A DNA stretch of 64,000 bases from Janibacter endophyticus (GCF_016888335.1 NZ_JAFEJG010000004.1:2170001-2234000); one strand, 5' to 3'. Positions 13,473 through 22,670 are shown, counted from the first letter of the stretch. Notes: generated by a model not told the origin, from the sequence alone. Numbers and translations: made by a program.

Positions 13473-14582
13473 TCACTGCGCGACGCTGTCGTACCGCGAC
13501 CGCCAACGACGCGCCGATCCGGTCGAGTCGTCCCACGATCCGGCCCGCTCCCGGGCGGCCTCGGCGAGCTGAGAGGCACGAAGGGGGTCGGCCAGGAGGT
13601 CGTCGACGGCACCGGCGAGCCGGTGACCGAAGGTCGACGACGGGTGCGGCTCGACGAGCACGCCGACGCTCCTGAGCAGGTCCGGCAGCCCGCCCACGTC
13701 CGTGGCGACGACGGGGGTGCCGGCGGCCATCGCCTCCTGCGCGACGAGCGCACGGGCCTCCCACTCGCTCGGGACGACGAGGACGTCGGCGGCGAGGAGC
13801 CAGGGGACGACGTCGTCCGTGGCTCCGGCGAGGATCACGCCGAGCCCGGGGACGTCCGGGGCGATGTCGTCCTGGCCGGGGCCGACGAGCACCCACTGCG
13901 CGTCGGCGTCGCTGCTGTCGCAGGCCTGGGCGAGCGAGACGAGACCCTTCTGGGGGGCGACCCTGGCGAGGGTCAGCACGACCGGGACGTCGGGGTCGAT
14001 CTCGTGCCGTGCGAGGAAGTCGCGCCGCTGCGTCGACCGCCACGACCCCCGGTCGGCGCGGAGCAGGTCGGGGACCCGGGGCGAGGGGACCTCGGCGAGC
14101 TCCGCGCGGGGTGCGCCGAGGGCGCGCGCGTCCGCGACGAGGTCGCTGCTCGCGCCCGTGACGAGCGCGGCGGCGGAGAGCACCCGGCGGGCGACGACGG
14201 AGCCGATGACGCGTCGCGGGGAGAGTCTAGATCCGCGGACCTGGTTGTGCAGACTGACGACGAAGGGGGTCGCCCGGCCGGTCCGTCGGCGCTGCATCCG
14301 GGCGGCCAGGGCCGCGACGAGCGCGGCCTGGAAGCCGTGGGCGTGCACGACGTCGACGCTCTGGGCCAGCTCGGCCACCGTCGCGAGCGCCGCCCGGCTG
14401 CCGGCCCGGCGCGGGTCCGGCCAGCGGGCGGCCGTGGCGAGGCCGAAACGGTCCGCGGTCACCGGGTGCGCGACGACGGTGACATCGGCGCCGACCTCGG
14501 GGAGGGTCGCGACGAGGTCGGCGACGTGCGTGCCGATGCCCCCGGTGCTGGGGCCGACGAGGACGAGGACGGCTGGGCTCAT
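13473..14582 (-). CDS. Glycosyltransferase family 4 (GT-B fold)
   Basis: Predicted cytoplasmic retaining glycosyltransferase; donor and acceptor unknown. 369 residues. Seen: N-terminal glycine motif GPSTGGIGTHVADL, HAHGFQAAL, a mid-domain LTLARVAPQKGL and the C-terminal donor site PSEWEARALVAQEAMAAG with the E-x7-E pair, then VVATDVGGLPDLL. The start ATG overlaps the stop of the MurJ-like gene (ATGA). It is the last of a coupled set steA, mctB, MraY-like, MurJ-like, GT4, so it probably adds a sugar to the lipid-linked product of that set. That role is inference from context. Confidence 0.9.
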   Translation of the reverse strand: MSPAVLVLVGPSTGGIGTHVADLVATLPEVGADVTVVAHPVTADRFGLATAARWPDPRRAGSRAALATVAELAQSVDVVHAHGFQAALVAALAARMQRRRTGRATPFVVSLHNQVRGSRLSPRRVIGSVVARRVLSAAALVTGASSDLVADARALGAPRAELAEVPSPRVPDLLRADRGSWRSTQRRDFLARHEIDPDVPVVLTLARVAPQKGLVSLAQACDSSDADAQWVLVGPGQDDIAPDVPGLGVILAGATDDVVPWLLAADVLVVPSEWEARALVAQEAMAAGTPVVATDVGGLPDLLRSVGVLVEPHPSSTFGHRLAGAVDDLLADPLRASQLAEAARERAGSWDDSTGSARRWRSRYDSVAQ

Positions 14583-16177
14583 CGGGCTCTCCGCAGCTCG
14601 TGGCGCAGGGCGGGATCGGCGAGCAGGCAGACCCCGGCAGCGACTGCGGCAGCACCTGTCCCGAGGACGACGGCGAGGGCGATGGTCCCGCCGCGGGCGA
14701 GGTCGAGGGTGCCGAGCCACCACCCGGCGGCGCCCGCGAGGGCCAGTACGGGCAGGAGCCCGAGGATGACCCGCGGCAGGCCGTCCGTCACGGCGCTCCC
14801 CCACGCCGGCCGGAGCGCGACGACGAGGAGCACCCCGGAGAGGGTCATCCCGAGCGCCGAGGCCGTCCCGATCGTGCGGAGCGTCGTGACCGCCCCTTCG
14901 CCCCGGCCGAGGACGAGCGCCGGCAGGCCGGCGGCGACGACCCAGCCCGCGGCGACGGCAAGGCCGGCGCGCAGCGAGCTGCCGCGGACGAAGAGGGCGC
15001 GCATCGCCAGGGCGGCGAGCGAGAACCCGAGCAGACCGAGGCTCGTCGTCGCCAGGGCGGGTGGCAGCCCGTCGAGGACGACCTGCGGGCCGCCGCCGGC
15101 GCCGGAGCCGCGGTCGATCGCCGCGAAGAAGGCCCCGACCCCGGGCGCGGCGGCGACGAGGGCTGCGGTGGCGACCCCGGCGAGCGCCAGGATGACGCGC
15201 AGGGACCGGTTGAGGGTCTGGGTCGACGTCTCCTCGACGGCGAGGTCCGTGCCTGCCTCCCGTCCGGCGAGCCGGGCGAAGGTCGCCGTCGCCACGGGGA
15301 CCGCGAGCACCGCGTAGGGCAGGAGGTAGACGGCCTGCGCGTACTGGTGGACGACGAAGGCGCCGTCGCCGCCGGAGCGGTTGGCGACGCGGAGGATGAC
15401 GAGCAGAGCCACCTGCTGGGCGAGCAGGCCGATGAGCCCCGCGCCGGCGAGCTGCGCGGCGCGGCGCCGGTCGTCGACGGTGAGTGCCCAGCGGGGCCGC
15501 AGACGGATGCCCGCCCGGGCGGCGACGAGCAGCAGCGGCAGCGAGAGCGCGACGACCCCGAGCGTCGTGCCGGCACCGAGGACCCACCAGCCGGTGTCCG
15601 GGATGCCCGCCGGGCCGGTGCCACGGGAGGGCACGACGGCCGCGTAGGTGAGGTAGGTGGCGATGACGACGACGCTCGACAGGAGCGGCGCCACGGCCGC
15701 CGCGAGCAGGCGCTCGTGGGCCTGCAGCGTGCCGGCGACGACCACCCCGATGCCGTAGAGGACGACCTGAGGGCTGAAGAGGACGAGGAGCCGTGCGCCG
15801 AGACCGCCGGCACCGTCGATCGGGACCCCGTCGAGCAGGCGTGCGCTGACCCACGGCGCGAGGACGACGAGCAGCAGCGCGACCGGGGTGAGCAGGGCGA
15901 CCGCGCCGGTGAGCAGGCTCGAGGCCACCTCGTCGCCCCGTCCCTGGCGCCGGGCGGCGGCGACGAGCGGGACGACGACGGCGGCGAGCACTCCCCCGGC
16001 GACGATCTCGTAGACGAGGTTGGGGACCGCGTTGACGCTCTGGTAGATCGTGCCGACACCCGTCGAGCCCACCGCCCAGGCGAAGGCGAACCAGCGCAGG
16101 AATCCCACGACCCGCGCGAGCGCGGTGACGACCGCGACCTGCCCGGTCGCCCGCCGCAGGCCGGTCGGGCTGGTCAT
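14579..16177 (-). CDS. MurJ/MviN-family lipid-linked oligosaccharide flippase-like protein
   Basis: Multidrug/oligosaccharidyl-lipid/polysaccharide (MOP) flippase family membrane protein. 532 residues with about 13-14 hydrophobic segments, typical of MurJ. Seen: ALARVVGFLRWFAFAWAVG, the MviN-type VPNLVYEIVAGGVLAAVVVPL, and FSPQVVLYGIGVVVAGTLQAHE. Start ATG 16177 chosen because it overlaps the preceding stop as ATGA; GTG 16186 is also in frame. It could be the cell's lipid II flippase or a paralogue for another polymer. I leave the symbol blank because actinobacterial MurJ proper normally lies near the replication origin and carries a C-terminal extension not seen here. Confidence 0.88.
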   Translation of the reverse strand: MTSPTGLRRATGQVAVVTALARVVGFLRWFAFAWAVGSTGVGTIYQSVNAVPNLVYEIVAGGVLAAVVVPLVAAARRQGRGDEVASSLLTGAVALLTPVALLLVVLAPWVSARLLDGVPIDGAGGLGARLLVLFSPQVVLYGIGVVVAGTLQAHERLLAAAVAPLLSSVVVIATYLTYAAVVPSRGTGPAGIPDTGWWVLGAGTTLGVVALSLPLLLVAARAGIRLRPRWALTVDDRRRAAQLAGAGLIGLLAQQVALLVILRVANRSGGDGAFVVHQYAQAVYLLPYAVLAVPVATATFARLAGREAGTDLAVEETSTQTLNRSLRVILALAGVATAALVAAAPGVGAFFAAIDRGSGAGGGPQVVLDGLPPALATTSLGLLGFSLAALAMRALFVRGSSLRAGLAVAAGWVVAAGLPALVLGRGEGAVTTLRTIGTASALGMTLSGVLLVVALRPAWGSAVTDGLPRVILGLLPVLALAGAAGWWLGTLDLARGGTIALAVVLGTGAAAVAAGVCLLADPALRHELRRAR

Positions 16178-16989
16178 CGTCCCCACGCGTCGATCCGACG
16201 AAGGGGTGGGGTCGAGTCGATGACGGCGCTGAAGCTCACCCGCTCGGAGAGCAGGGTCAGCGCGGTCACTCCCACGAGGGCGACCCCTCGGCCTCGCGGG
16301 CTCAGGACGCGGACGGCGGCCTGCCCGACGAGCGCGCCCGAGGCGTTGGCGCCGCAGTCCCCGAGCATGGAGCGACCGGCGAGGTCCTCGCGCACGGTCC
16401 CGAGCGTCGCGCCCAGCCCGGCGGCCAGGGCCGGTCGGAGGCTCCCCGGGGCGGCGACGAGCAGCGGCAGGGCGAGGGCGGTCGCGACCTTGAGGGCGCG
16501 GCCGGGACGGAGGTCGAAAAGGTTGAGCAGGTTCGCGGTCCCGGCGACCAAGGCCGCGTCGACGAGGGACCGGGCGCCAGGCAGGTCCCCCTCACGGTGC
16601 GTGGCCCGGTGCTCGATGACGGCGGCGGCGAGCGCGGTGGCCGCGAGCGCTCCGATCTTGAGCACCCCGGAGGTGACCCGGCCCTCGCGGAGCGCCCCGA
16701 GGTGACCGCGCAGGCCCTTGACCGTCGTGTCTCCGGCGAGGTCGTCGAGCAGGCCGACCGCACCCGGCACGAGCACCACGAGCGCAGCGCTGCCGTCGGC
16801 GGCGACCGCCGCACCGGCGGCCGCCCCGACGACCCACGCCGGTCCTTCGGCCAGGGTCACGTGTCGTCCCGCGTAGTTGGTCCGGGTCAGCGGCGCACGC
16901 AGCGCGTGCGGCCAGCGAGGGGCCGAGGCGAGGAGCCCTGACGCGACGACCGCAGCGACGAGGGCGGAGGCGGCCGGGGGACGGCTCAC
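16174..16989 (-). CDS. Divergent MraY/WecA-like membrane glycosyl-1-phosphate transferase
   Basis: 271 residues, about 8 hydrophobic segments. It resembles the polyprenyl-phosphate N-acetylhexosamine-1-phosphate transferase family. Seen: acidic pair in VGLLDDLAGD, then KGLRGHLGALREGRVTSGVLK, an NLLNLFDL segment where MraY has its N--NL-DG-DG motif, and SMLGDCGANASGALVG in place of the MGD-GS motif. The protein is about 80 residues shorter than MraY, and the DGLDG motif is replaced by DLRPGRA. It may therefore be catalytically altered. GTG 16989 overlaps the mctB stop (GTGA). Known from the family: such enzymes start lipid-linked glycans. What it makes here is unknown. Confidence 0.78.
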   Translation of the reverse strand: MSRPPAASALVAAVVASGLLASAPRWPHALRAPLTRTNYAGRHVTLAEGPAWVVGAAAGAAVAADGSAALVVLVPGAVGLLDDLAGDTTVKGLRGHLGALREGRVTSGVLKIGALAATALAAAVIEHRATHREGDLPGARSLVDAALVAGTANLLNLFDLRPGRALKVATALALPLLVAAPGSLRPALAAGLGATLGTVREDLAGRSMLGDCGANASGALVGQAAVRVLSPRGRGVALVGVTALTLLSERVSFSAVIDSTPPLRRIDAWGR

Positions 16990-17951
16990 GAGGCGTCCGG
17001 GATCGCCGACCCGGCGTCGGCACCGACGCCGTAGTGGCCGGAGTCGCCGCCCTTCTGCTCCCGGAGCGCGAAGACGGTGGCTGCCCGACCGAGTGCCGTG
17101 CCGGGGACGTCGACGGTGCTCAGCCCTTCGCTGAGGCCGCTGTCGGCGCGCGCCAGCGTCACCGGCGAGGCATCACCCGAGCTCACATCGGCCGCTCCGG
17201 CGAGGAGGACGACGCCGCTGGAGCGCTGGTCGAGGGCCTGCGCGAGCTCGACCCACGCGGTGGCGACCTCCTGGGCCTCCGGGTCCGGGTCGGTACCGCT
17301 CTCCTGGACGTCCCCGGCGACGGGACCACCGACGACGACGAAGAGGTCGGACGGGTCGCCGAGCTCTTCCCCCGTGACGAGGCCGGCGTCGGCGAGCCGC
17401 TCGAACGCGGCCGCCCGCTGCTCCTGCCCCAGGGTCGGCGAGCCGTCCCCGGTGCGAGCGCCGAGGAGGGTGCCGAGGATGCTGTCGAGGCTGACGTCGG
17501 CCCCCGCGGGCCTTCCCAGGTCCTGCAGCAGCTCCCGGGCGACCTCGTCCCGGGATGCCTGGGCGTCCTCGCCGGTCGCGGTCCACGCCGAGCTCACCGA
17601 GACGGTAGGCCCGACGGTGGCGCCGGCGCTCTCCAGGCTCTCCTCGAGCTCCCCGGCGGCCGCGTCCTCCGACTCGGGCAGCCGGACGAGGGTGACGCGG
17701 GAGTCGGTCAGCTCCCCCGCGAGGACCGCGGGCAGCACCTGCTCCTCGAAGCTCTCGCGGGCGGTGCCGGTGCGCTGCTCGTCGGTGAGCTGGCGGCGCA
17801 GGTCGTCCTTGTCCTGGCGCAGCCGGTTGACCTCGTTGGTCAGGGTGGTGCCGATGTCGTCGTTGAGCGGGCCCGCACCGAGCACGATGCCGACGGACAG
17901 GGCGATGAGCACGGCCGCGAGCGAGACCATGTGGAAGCGGAAGTCGATCAT
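16986..17951 (-). CDS. mctB: Copper transporter family protein MctB / SteB
   Basis: 321 residues. Seen: ATG-IDFRFHMVSLAAVLIALS, one N-terminal membrane segment (about residues 8-27), a coiled coil (about 33-62, LTNEVNRLRQDKDDLRRQL), and an extracytoplasmic Ala/Gly/Asp-rich domain with VVVGGPV. This is the PF11382-type family that includes M. tuberculosis Rv1698 (MctB, implicated in copper resistance) and corynebacterial SteB, a partner of SteA in cell separation. I see no Cys or His cluster for copper, so the division role fits the coupling with steA (ATGA at 17948-17951) better. That preference is inference. Confidence 0.88.
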   Translation of the reverse strand: MIDFRFHMVSLAAVLIALSVGIVLGAGPLNDDIGTTLTNEVNRLRQDKDDLRRQLTDEQRTGTARESFEEQVLPAVLAGELTDSRVTLVRLPESEDAAAGELEESLESAGATVGPTVSVSSAWTATGEDAQASRDEVARELLQDLGRPAGADVSLDSILGTLLGARTGDGSPTLGQEQRAAAFERLADAGLVTGEELGDPSDLFVVVGGPVAGDVQESGTDPDPEAQEVATAWVELAQALDQRSSGVVLLAGAADVSSGDASPVTLARADSGLSEGLSTVDVPGTALGRAATVFALREQKGGDSGHYGVGADAGSAIPDAS

Positions 17952-19141
17952 GTGACGATCCCTGTGAGTGCGGCCCAGAGGTCGTCCCACCAGGCACCGA
18001 TGATCTGGAGCAGCGCACGCCCGGTGGGCGTCGCCCACAGCGCGACGAGCAGCGCGACGAGCCCGACGAGGGCGAGCGCGAGCAGCGACCACGCGGAGAT
18101 CCGTGTGCGGTAGAGCCGGCTCACCCCCTTCGCGTCGATGAGCTTGCCGCCGACCCGCAGACGGGTGAGGAAGGTGCTCGACATCCCCGCCCGCCCCTTG
18201 TCGAGGAACTCGACGAGGGTGGCGTGGGTGCCGACGGCGACGATGAGGCTCGCCCCGCAGTCGTCGGCGAGGAGCATCGCGATGTCCTCGCTCGTGCCGG
18301 TCGCGGGGAAGACGACATGGTCCGTGACGCCGAGCGCCTCCACCCTCTCGACCCCGGGAGCCCGTCCGTCGCGGTAGGCGTGGACCACGACCTCGGCCCC
18401 GCAGGTGAGGGTCGCGTCGGAGACCGAGTCCATGTCCCCGACGATCATGTCGGGGCGGTGGCCGGCCTCGACGAGCGCGTCGGCGCCGCCGTCGACGCCG
18501 ATGAGGATCGGCTTGTACTCGCGGATGTAGTGGCGCAGCGCGACGAGGTCTTCCTTGTAGTGGTAGCCCCGGACGACGATCAGCGCGTGCCGGTCGGTGA
18601 AGTCCGTGCGGACGTCGGGGATCCCGACCCCGTCGAAGAGCAGGTCCCGCTCCTTAAGCATGTACTCCATCGTGTTCTCGGCGAAGGACTCCAGCTGGCT
18701 GGTCAGGCCGGCCCGGGCCTCGACCATCGCCTGGGCCACCGACTCGGTGGTGAGCACGGTGCCGGCGACGTCGACGTCGCCGCTGTGGAGCACGCCGTCG
18801 GCGACGACGCCGTCGGCGCCCTCACGGAGCGCATCCATGACCTGGACGCCCACGGCGTCGATGAGCGGGATACCGGACTCGACGATGGCCTGCGGCCCGA
18901 GGTTGGGGTAGCGCCCGGTGATCGACCGGGAGGCGTTGACGACGGCGGCGGGCCGGCAGGCGACGAGGGCCTCTCCGCTCACCCGGTCGATGTCCTCGTG
19001 ATCGATGACGGCGATGTCGCCGGGGCGCAACCGCTTCGTGAGGTCCTTGGTCCGGCGGTCGACTCGGACCGTGCCGTGCAGACCGGGTCGGTCCACGTCA
19101 CGGGTGCTCCTACGACGCGTGCGGGGGGACATCCCCGGCAT
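17948..19141 (-). CDS. steA: Putative cytokinetic ring protein SteA
   Basis: 397 residues, homologous to M. tuberculosis Rv1697. Seen: N-terminal region with GDIAVIDHEDIDRVSGEAL, a thiamine-pyrophosphokinase-like central domain (IGVDGGADALVEAGHRPD, IVGDMDSVSD, DHVVFPATGTSEDIAMLL), and one C-terminal membrane segment (ISAWSLLALALVGLVALL) that would anchor it with most of the protein in the cytoplasm. In Corynebacterium SteA works with SteB in daughter-cell separation. Translation is coupled to mctB. ATG 19141 is used; ATG 19132 is an in-frame alternative. It follows recN by 42 bases. Confidence 0.92.
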   Translation of the reverse strand: MPGMSPRTRRRSTRDVDRPGLHGTVRVDRRTKDLTKRLRPGDIAVIDHEDIDRVSGEALVACRPAAVVNASRSITGRYPNLGPQAIVESGIPLIDAVGVQVMDALREGADGVVADGVLHSGDVDVAGTVLTTESVAQAMVEARAGLTSQLESFAENTMEYMLKERDLLFDGVGIPDVRTDFTDRHALIVVRGYHYKEDLVALRHYIREYKPILIGVDGGADALVEAGHRPDMIVGDMDSVSDATLTCGAEVVVHAYRDGRAPGVERVEALGVTDHVVFPATGTSEDIAMLLADDCGASLIVAVGTHATLVEFLDKGRAGMSSTFLTRLRVGGKLIDAKGVSRLYRTRISAWSLLALALVGLVALLVALWATPTGRALLQIIGAWWDDLWAALTGIVT

Positions 19142-19183
19142 CGTCCCACGAAGGCGGCGTGGGCCCCGGCAGGCACACGCTCG

Positions 19184-20926
19184 TCAGCCCGGCCGGCAGG
19201 AGCGGAGCAGCTCCTCGGCGTGCTGGAGCCCGGCCTCGGTGCCCGCGCCGCCCATCATCCGGGCCAGCTCGACGAGCCGGTCTCGGCCCTCGACCGTCGC
19301 GACGTCGCTCGAGGTGATCTCGCCGTCGGTGGACTTGCGGACGACGAGATGCCGGTCGGCGTAGGCCGCGACCTGGGCGAGGTGGGTGACGACGAGGACC
19401 TGACTGGTCTGGGCGAGGGCCGCGAGGCGGGCACCGACGTCCAGGCCCGCCTTCCCCCCGACCCCGGCATCGACCTCGTCGAAGACGAAGGTCGGCACGC
19501 TCGCGCCGGCTTCGGCGACGGCGACCTCGAGGGCCAGCATGATGCGGGAGAGCTCACCGCCCGACGCCGCCTGCGTCACGGGCCGCGGCGGGGTCCCGGG
19601 GTTGGCGGCGAGCAGGATCTCGACGATGTCGGCACCGTGCGGGCCGATGACGCGCGGACCGTCCGGGGTGCCGACCGCGTCGGGTCCCTCGCCGGCCGTC
19701 GGGGTCACCCGGACCTCGACGAGCGCCTCGGACATGCCGAGGCGACGCAGCTCGTCCTGGACCCGGCCGGCGAGGCGCGCTCCGGCCGTCGCACGCGCTC
19801 TGGTGAGCTCCAGCGCACGCTCGCCCACCGCGCCGGCGGCCTCGGCCACCTGCTCGTCCATGCCCGCGAGCCGGTCGTCGGCCTGCTGCAGCTCGAGGAC
19901 CCGCTGCCGCGAGGCGTCGCGGCGGGCGAGGACGGCGTCGACGTCGGCGCCGTAGCGGCGGGTCAGCTCACCGAGCCGGGCTCGGCGCGCGTGGATGCTC
20001 TCGAGTCGGCTGGGGTCCGCGTCGACCGAGGCCGAGTAGGAGCCGAGATCGGCAGCGACGTCGGCGACGAGGGCGCGCACCTCGACGAGCCGGTCGAGCA
20101 GCGGCCCGAGCGCGGCGTCCGCCTCGACGAGCGCGCTCACGGACTGCTCGGCCGCGGCGACGAGGGAGAGCGCGTCCGGCCGCTCGGGCAGGTCGCCGTC
20201 GGCGAGGGCGGCGTGGGCGCTCGCCGTGCCGGTGCGCAGGTCGTCGGCGTGCGCGAGCCGCTCGCTCTCGGCGCGCAGCGCGTGGTCCTCGCCCGGCTCG
20301 GGGTCGACCTCGTCGATCTGCTCGAGCTGGTAGGTCAGGGCGTCGATTTCCTGCGCCCGGGCCTGCTCGTCGGCGGTGAGCTGCTCGTGCTCCCTGCGGA
20401 TGGTCAGCCAGGCCGTGCGTGCGGACGCGAACTCGGCGGCGGCGGCACCGAGCGTCTCGCCGCCGTAGCTGTCGAGCACCTCGCGGTGCTGGGCGGCCTG
20501 GCGCAGGCGCCACTGGTCGGCCTGGCCGTGGAGCGCGACGAGCCCCTGGGTGATCTCGGCGAGCGTGCCGACCGGCAGGGTGCGGCCACCGGCGTGGGCT
20601 CGGCTGCGGCCGGTGGAGCGGACGACGCGGCTCACGGCGAGCGCGCCGTCCTCGATCGTGGCGCCGGCCTCCTCGGCGGCGCGCAGCGCCGTCGAGCTCT
20701 CGCTCCCCCCTTCGCCCACGTCGAGGACGGCGTCGACGGAGGCCTGGTCGGCTCCGACGCGGACGAGGCCGGCGTCGGCCCGGGCACCGAGGAGCAGCTC
20801 GATGCTCGAGACGAGCATCGTCTTGCCGGCGCCGGTCTCGCCGGTGAGCACGGTGAGGCCGGGGTGGAGCTCGACGGTCGCGTCCTCGATGACGCCGAGG
20901 TCGCGGATCCGGATCTCCTCGATCAC
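19184..20926 (-). CDS. recN: DNA repair protein RecN
   Basis: SMC-like ATPase acting early in double-strand-break repair. 580 residues, slightly longer than the E. coli protein. Seen: N-terminal IRDLGVIEDATVELHPGL, Walker A GETGAGKTM (about residues 27-35), long Ala/Glu/Arg-rich coiled-coil middle (about 150-400), signature ASGGELSRIMLALE and Walker B TFVFDEVDAGVGG, D-loop region VVTHLAQVAAYAD. Start GTG 20926 overlaps the nadK stop (GTGA) and has a GAGGG site upstream. The tlyA-nadK-recN order matches M. tuberculosis Rv1694-Rv1696. Confidence 0.97.
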   Translation of the reverse strand: MIEEIRIRDLGVIEDATVELHPGLTVLTGETGAGKTMLVSSIELLLGARADAGLVRVGADQASVDAVLDVGEGGSESSTALRAAEEAGATIEDGALAVSRVVRSTGRSRAHAGGRTLPVGTLAEITQGLVALHGQADQWRLRQAAQHREVLDSYGGETLGAAAAEFASARTAWLTIRREHEQLTADEQARAQEIDALTYQLEQIDEVDPEPGEDHALRAESERLAHADDLRTGTASAHAALADGDLPERPDALSLVAAAEQSVSALVEADAALGPLLDRLVEVRALVADVAADLGSYSASVDADPSRLESIHARRARLGELTRRYGADVDAVLARRDASRQRVLELQQADDRLAGMDEQVAEAAGAVGERALELTRARATAGARLAGRVQDELRRLGMSEALVEVRVTPTAGEGPDAVGTPDGPRVIGPHGADIVEILLAANPGTPPRPVTQAASGGELSRIMLALEVAVAEAGASVPTFVFDEVDAGVGGKAGLDVGARLAALAQTSQVLVVTHLAQVAAYADRHLVVRKSTDGEITSSDVATVEGRDRLVELARMMGGAGTEAGLQHAEELLRSCRPG

Positions 20927-21855
20927 GAGCGTCCCTCGGGAGCTCCTCGGTCCTCGCGCCGTCCACGCCACCCCTCGACCCGGAGGTCGAACTTCGCGAC
21001 GAGCCGGTCGGTGAAGGACGAGCTCGTGAGCCGGGCCAGGCGGACCGGCTCGTCGGAGCGGCGGACCTCGATCCGGGCACCGGGGGGCAGGTCGACCGCG
21101 CGCCGGCCGTCGCACCACAGCACGCCGTGCCCCTCGGTCCCGGCGACGAGGTCGACGGCCAGCGGTGACGAGGGCGAGATGACGAGCGGACGGGCGAAGA
21201 GCGCGTGCGCGCTGATCGGTACGACGAGGACCGCCTCGACCCCGGGCCAGACGACCGGCCCACCGGCGCTGAAGGCGTAGGCGGTCGACCCGGTCGGGGT
21301 GGCCATGACGACGCCGTCGCAGCCCCACGTCGACAGGGGGCGGCCGTCGATCTCGACGGTCAGCACGAGCATGCGTTCGCGCGACGCCTTCTCGACGGTG
21401 ACCTCGTTGAGCGCCCAGCTGCGGGCCAGGACCTCGCCGTCGAGCGTGCCCGTGACCTCGAGGGCCATCCGCTCCTCAACGGTGTAGGAGCGGTCGACGA
21501 TGTGCTCCACCGTGTCGACGAGGTGCTCGCGCTCGGCCTCGGCGAGGAAGCCGACGTGCCCGAGGTTGACGCCGAGCACCGGGACGCCGCTCCCCCGGGC
21601 CAGCTCGGTACCGCGCAGGATCGTGCCGTCGCCGCCGAGGACAACGACGAGCTCGCACCCGGCAGCGGCACCACCGGGCTGCTCGGTGTCGGCCGCGACG
21701 ACGTCGTGGCCCCGGCCGAGAGGTCCCTCGAGCAGCTCGCCCGTCGGCAGCGCCGTCTCGATCCCCTCCTGCGCCAGTCGGTCGATGACCTCTCCGGCGA
21801 CCTCGAGGGCCTCGGTCCGCCCGGGGTGGGCGACGAGGAGGATGCGGCGGGTCAT
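20923..21855 (-). CDS. nadK: NAD kinase
   Basis: Phosphorylates NAD to NADP with ATP or polyphosphate. 310 residues. Seen: N-terminal RRILLVAHPGRTEAL, the kinase motif VVLGGDGTILRG (GGDGT with catalytic Asp), GVNLGHVGFLAE, SWALNEVTVEK with the conserved NE-D/T element, and ATPTGSTAYAFSAGGPVV. Start ATG 21855 overlaps the tlyA stop (ATGA), and the gene's own stop overlaps recN. A polyphosphate glucokinase lies elsewhere in the window, so polyphosphate may be a phosphate donor in this organism; that link is inference. Confidence 0.97.
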   Translation of the reverse strand: MTRRILLVAHPGRTEALEVAGEVIDRLAQEGIETALPTGELLEGPLGRGHDVVAADTEQPGGAAAGCELVVVLGGDGTILRGTELARGSGVPVLGVNLGHVGFLAEAEREHLVDTVEHIVDRSYTVEERMALEVTGTLDGEVLARSWALNEVTVEKASRERMLVLTVEIDGRPLSTWGCDGVVMATPTGSTAYAFSAGGPVVWPGVEAVLVVPISAHALFARPLVISPSSPLAVDLVAGTEGHGVLWCDGRRAVDLPPGARIEVRRSDEPVRLARLTSSSFTDRLVAKFDLRVEGWRGRREDRGAPEGRS

Positions 21856-22670
21856 CGGGGTCCCTTCCGGCTCGTGAGGTCGGTGATGATCTGCTCCTGA
21901 GCCTGCCACGTCAGCCCGACATCCTCGCGACGGGCCAGGTGCACGAGGTACTCCGTGTTGCCCTCGCCACCCGAGATGGGACTCCTCGTGAGGCCGAGGA
22001 CCTGGAGCCCGAGGGTCGCGGCATCCTCGAGGACGCCCCGCAGCGCGTCGGCGCGGGCGCGGGGGTCGGTGACCACCCCGTGCTTGCTCAGCCGCGAGCG
22101 CCCGACCTCGAACTGCGGCTTGACGAGCAGCACCGCCTCCCCGCCGTCCGTGAGGCACGCGGTGACGGCCGGGAGGGCCAGCCGCAACGAGATGAAGCTG
22201 AGGTCGCCGACGACCCGGTCCACGGGGCCGCCGATGGCGTCCGGGGTCAGCCCGCGCACCGTCGTCCCGCTGAGGTCCACGACGCGCGGGTCGGCAGCGA
22301 TCTCGGGAGCCAGCTGGTCGTGGCCGACGTCGAGGGCGAGGACCTCGGCTGCGCCACGGTCGAGGAGGACCTGGGTGAAGCCGCCCGTGCAGGCCCCGAG
22401 GTCGAGGCAGCGCAGCCCGTCCACCGTCCAGCCGTGCGGGCCGAAGTCCGCGAAGGCACCGACGAGCTTGTGCGCGGCCCGGCTCACCCACCGGGCGTCG
22501 TCACCGGTCACCGTGATGTCGTCGTCCACGCCGACGCGCTGCGAGACCTTGGTGGCGGTCCGTCCACCGACGCTCACGAGCCCGCGGGCGACGAGGTCGG
22601 ACGCCTGTCCTCGCGACCGGGCCAGGCCGTGGCCGACGAGCGCTACGTCCAGCCGCTCGGTGTCAGTCAC
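21852..22670 (-). CDS. tlyA: TlyA family 16S/23S rRNA (cytidine-2'-O)-methyltransferase
   Basis: 2'-O-methylates cytidines in both ribosomal subunits; in mycobacteria its loss gives capreomycin resistance. 272 residues. Seen: N-terminal S4 RNA-binding domain (RLDVALVGHGLARSRGQAS), Rossmann SAM-binding core (LRCLDLGACTGGFTQVLL, VLALDVGHDQL, VVGDLSFISL) and the catalytic lysine region LLVKPQFEVG. GTG 22670 overlaps the preceding small gene by 8 bases. Confidence 0.96.
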   Translation of the reverse strand: MTDTERLDVALVGHGLARSRGQASDLVARGLVSVGGRTATKVSQRVGVDDDITVTGDDARWVSRAAHKLVGAFADFGPHGWTVDGLRCLDLGACTGGFTQVLLDRGAAEVLALDVGHDQLAPEIAADPRVVDLSGTTVRGLTPDAIGGPVDRVVGDLSFISLRLALPAVTACLTDGGEAVLLVKPQFEVGRSRLSKHGVVTDPRARADALRGVLEDAATLGLQVLGLTRSPISGGEGNTEYLVHLARREDVGLTWQAQEQIITDLTSRKGPR

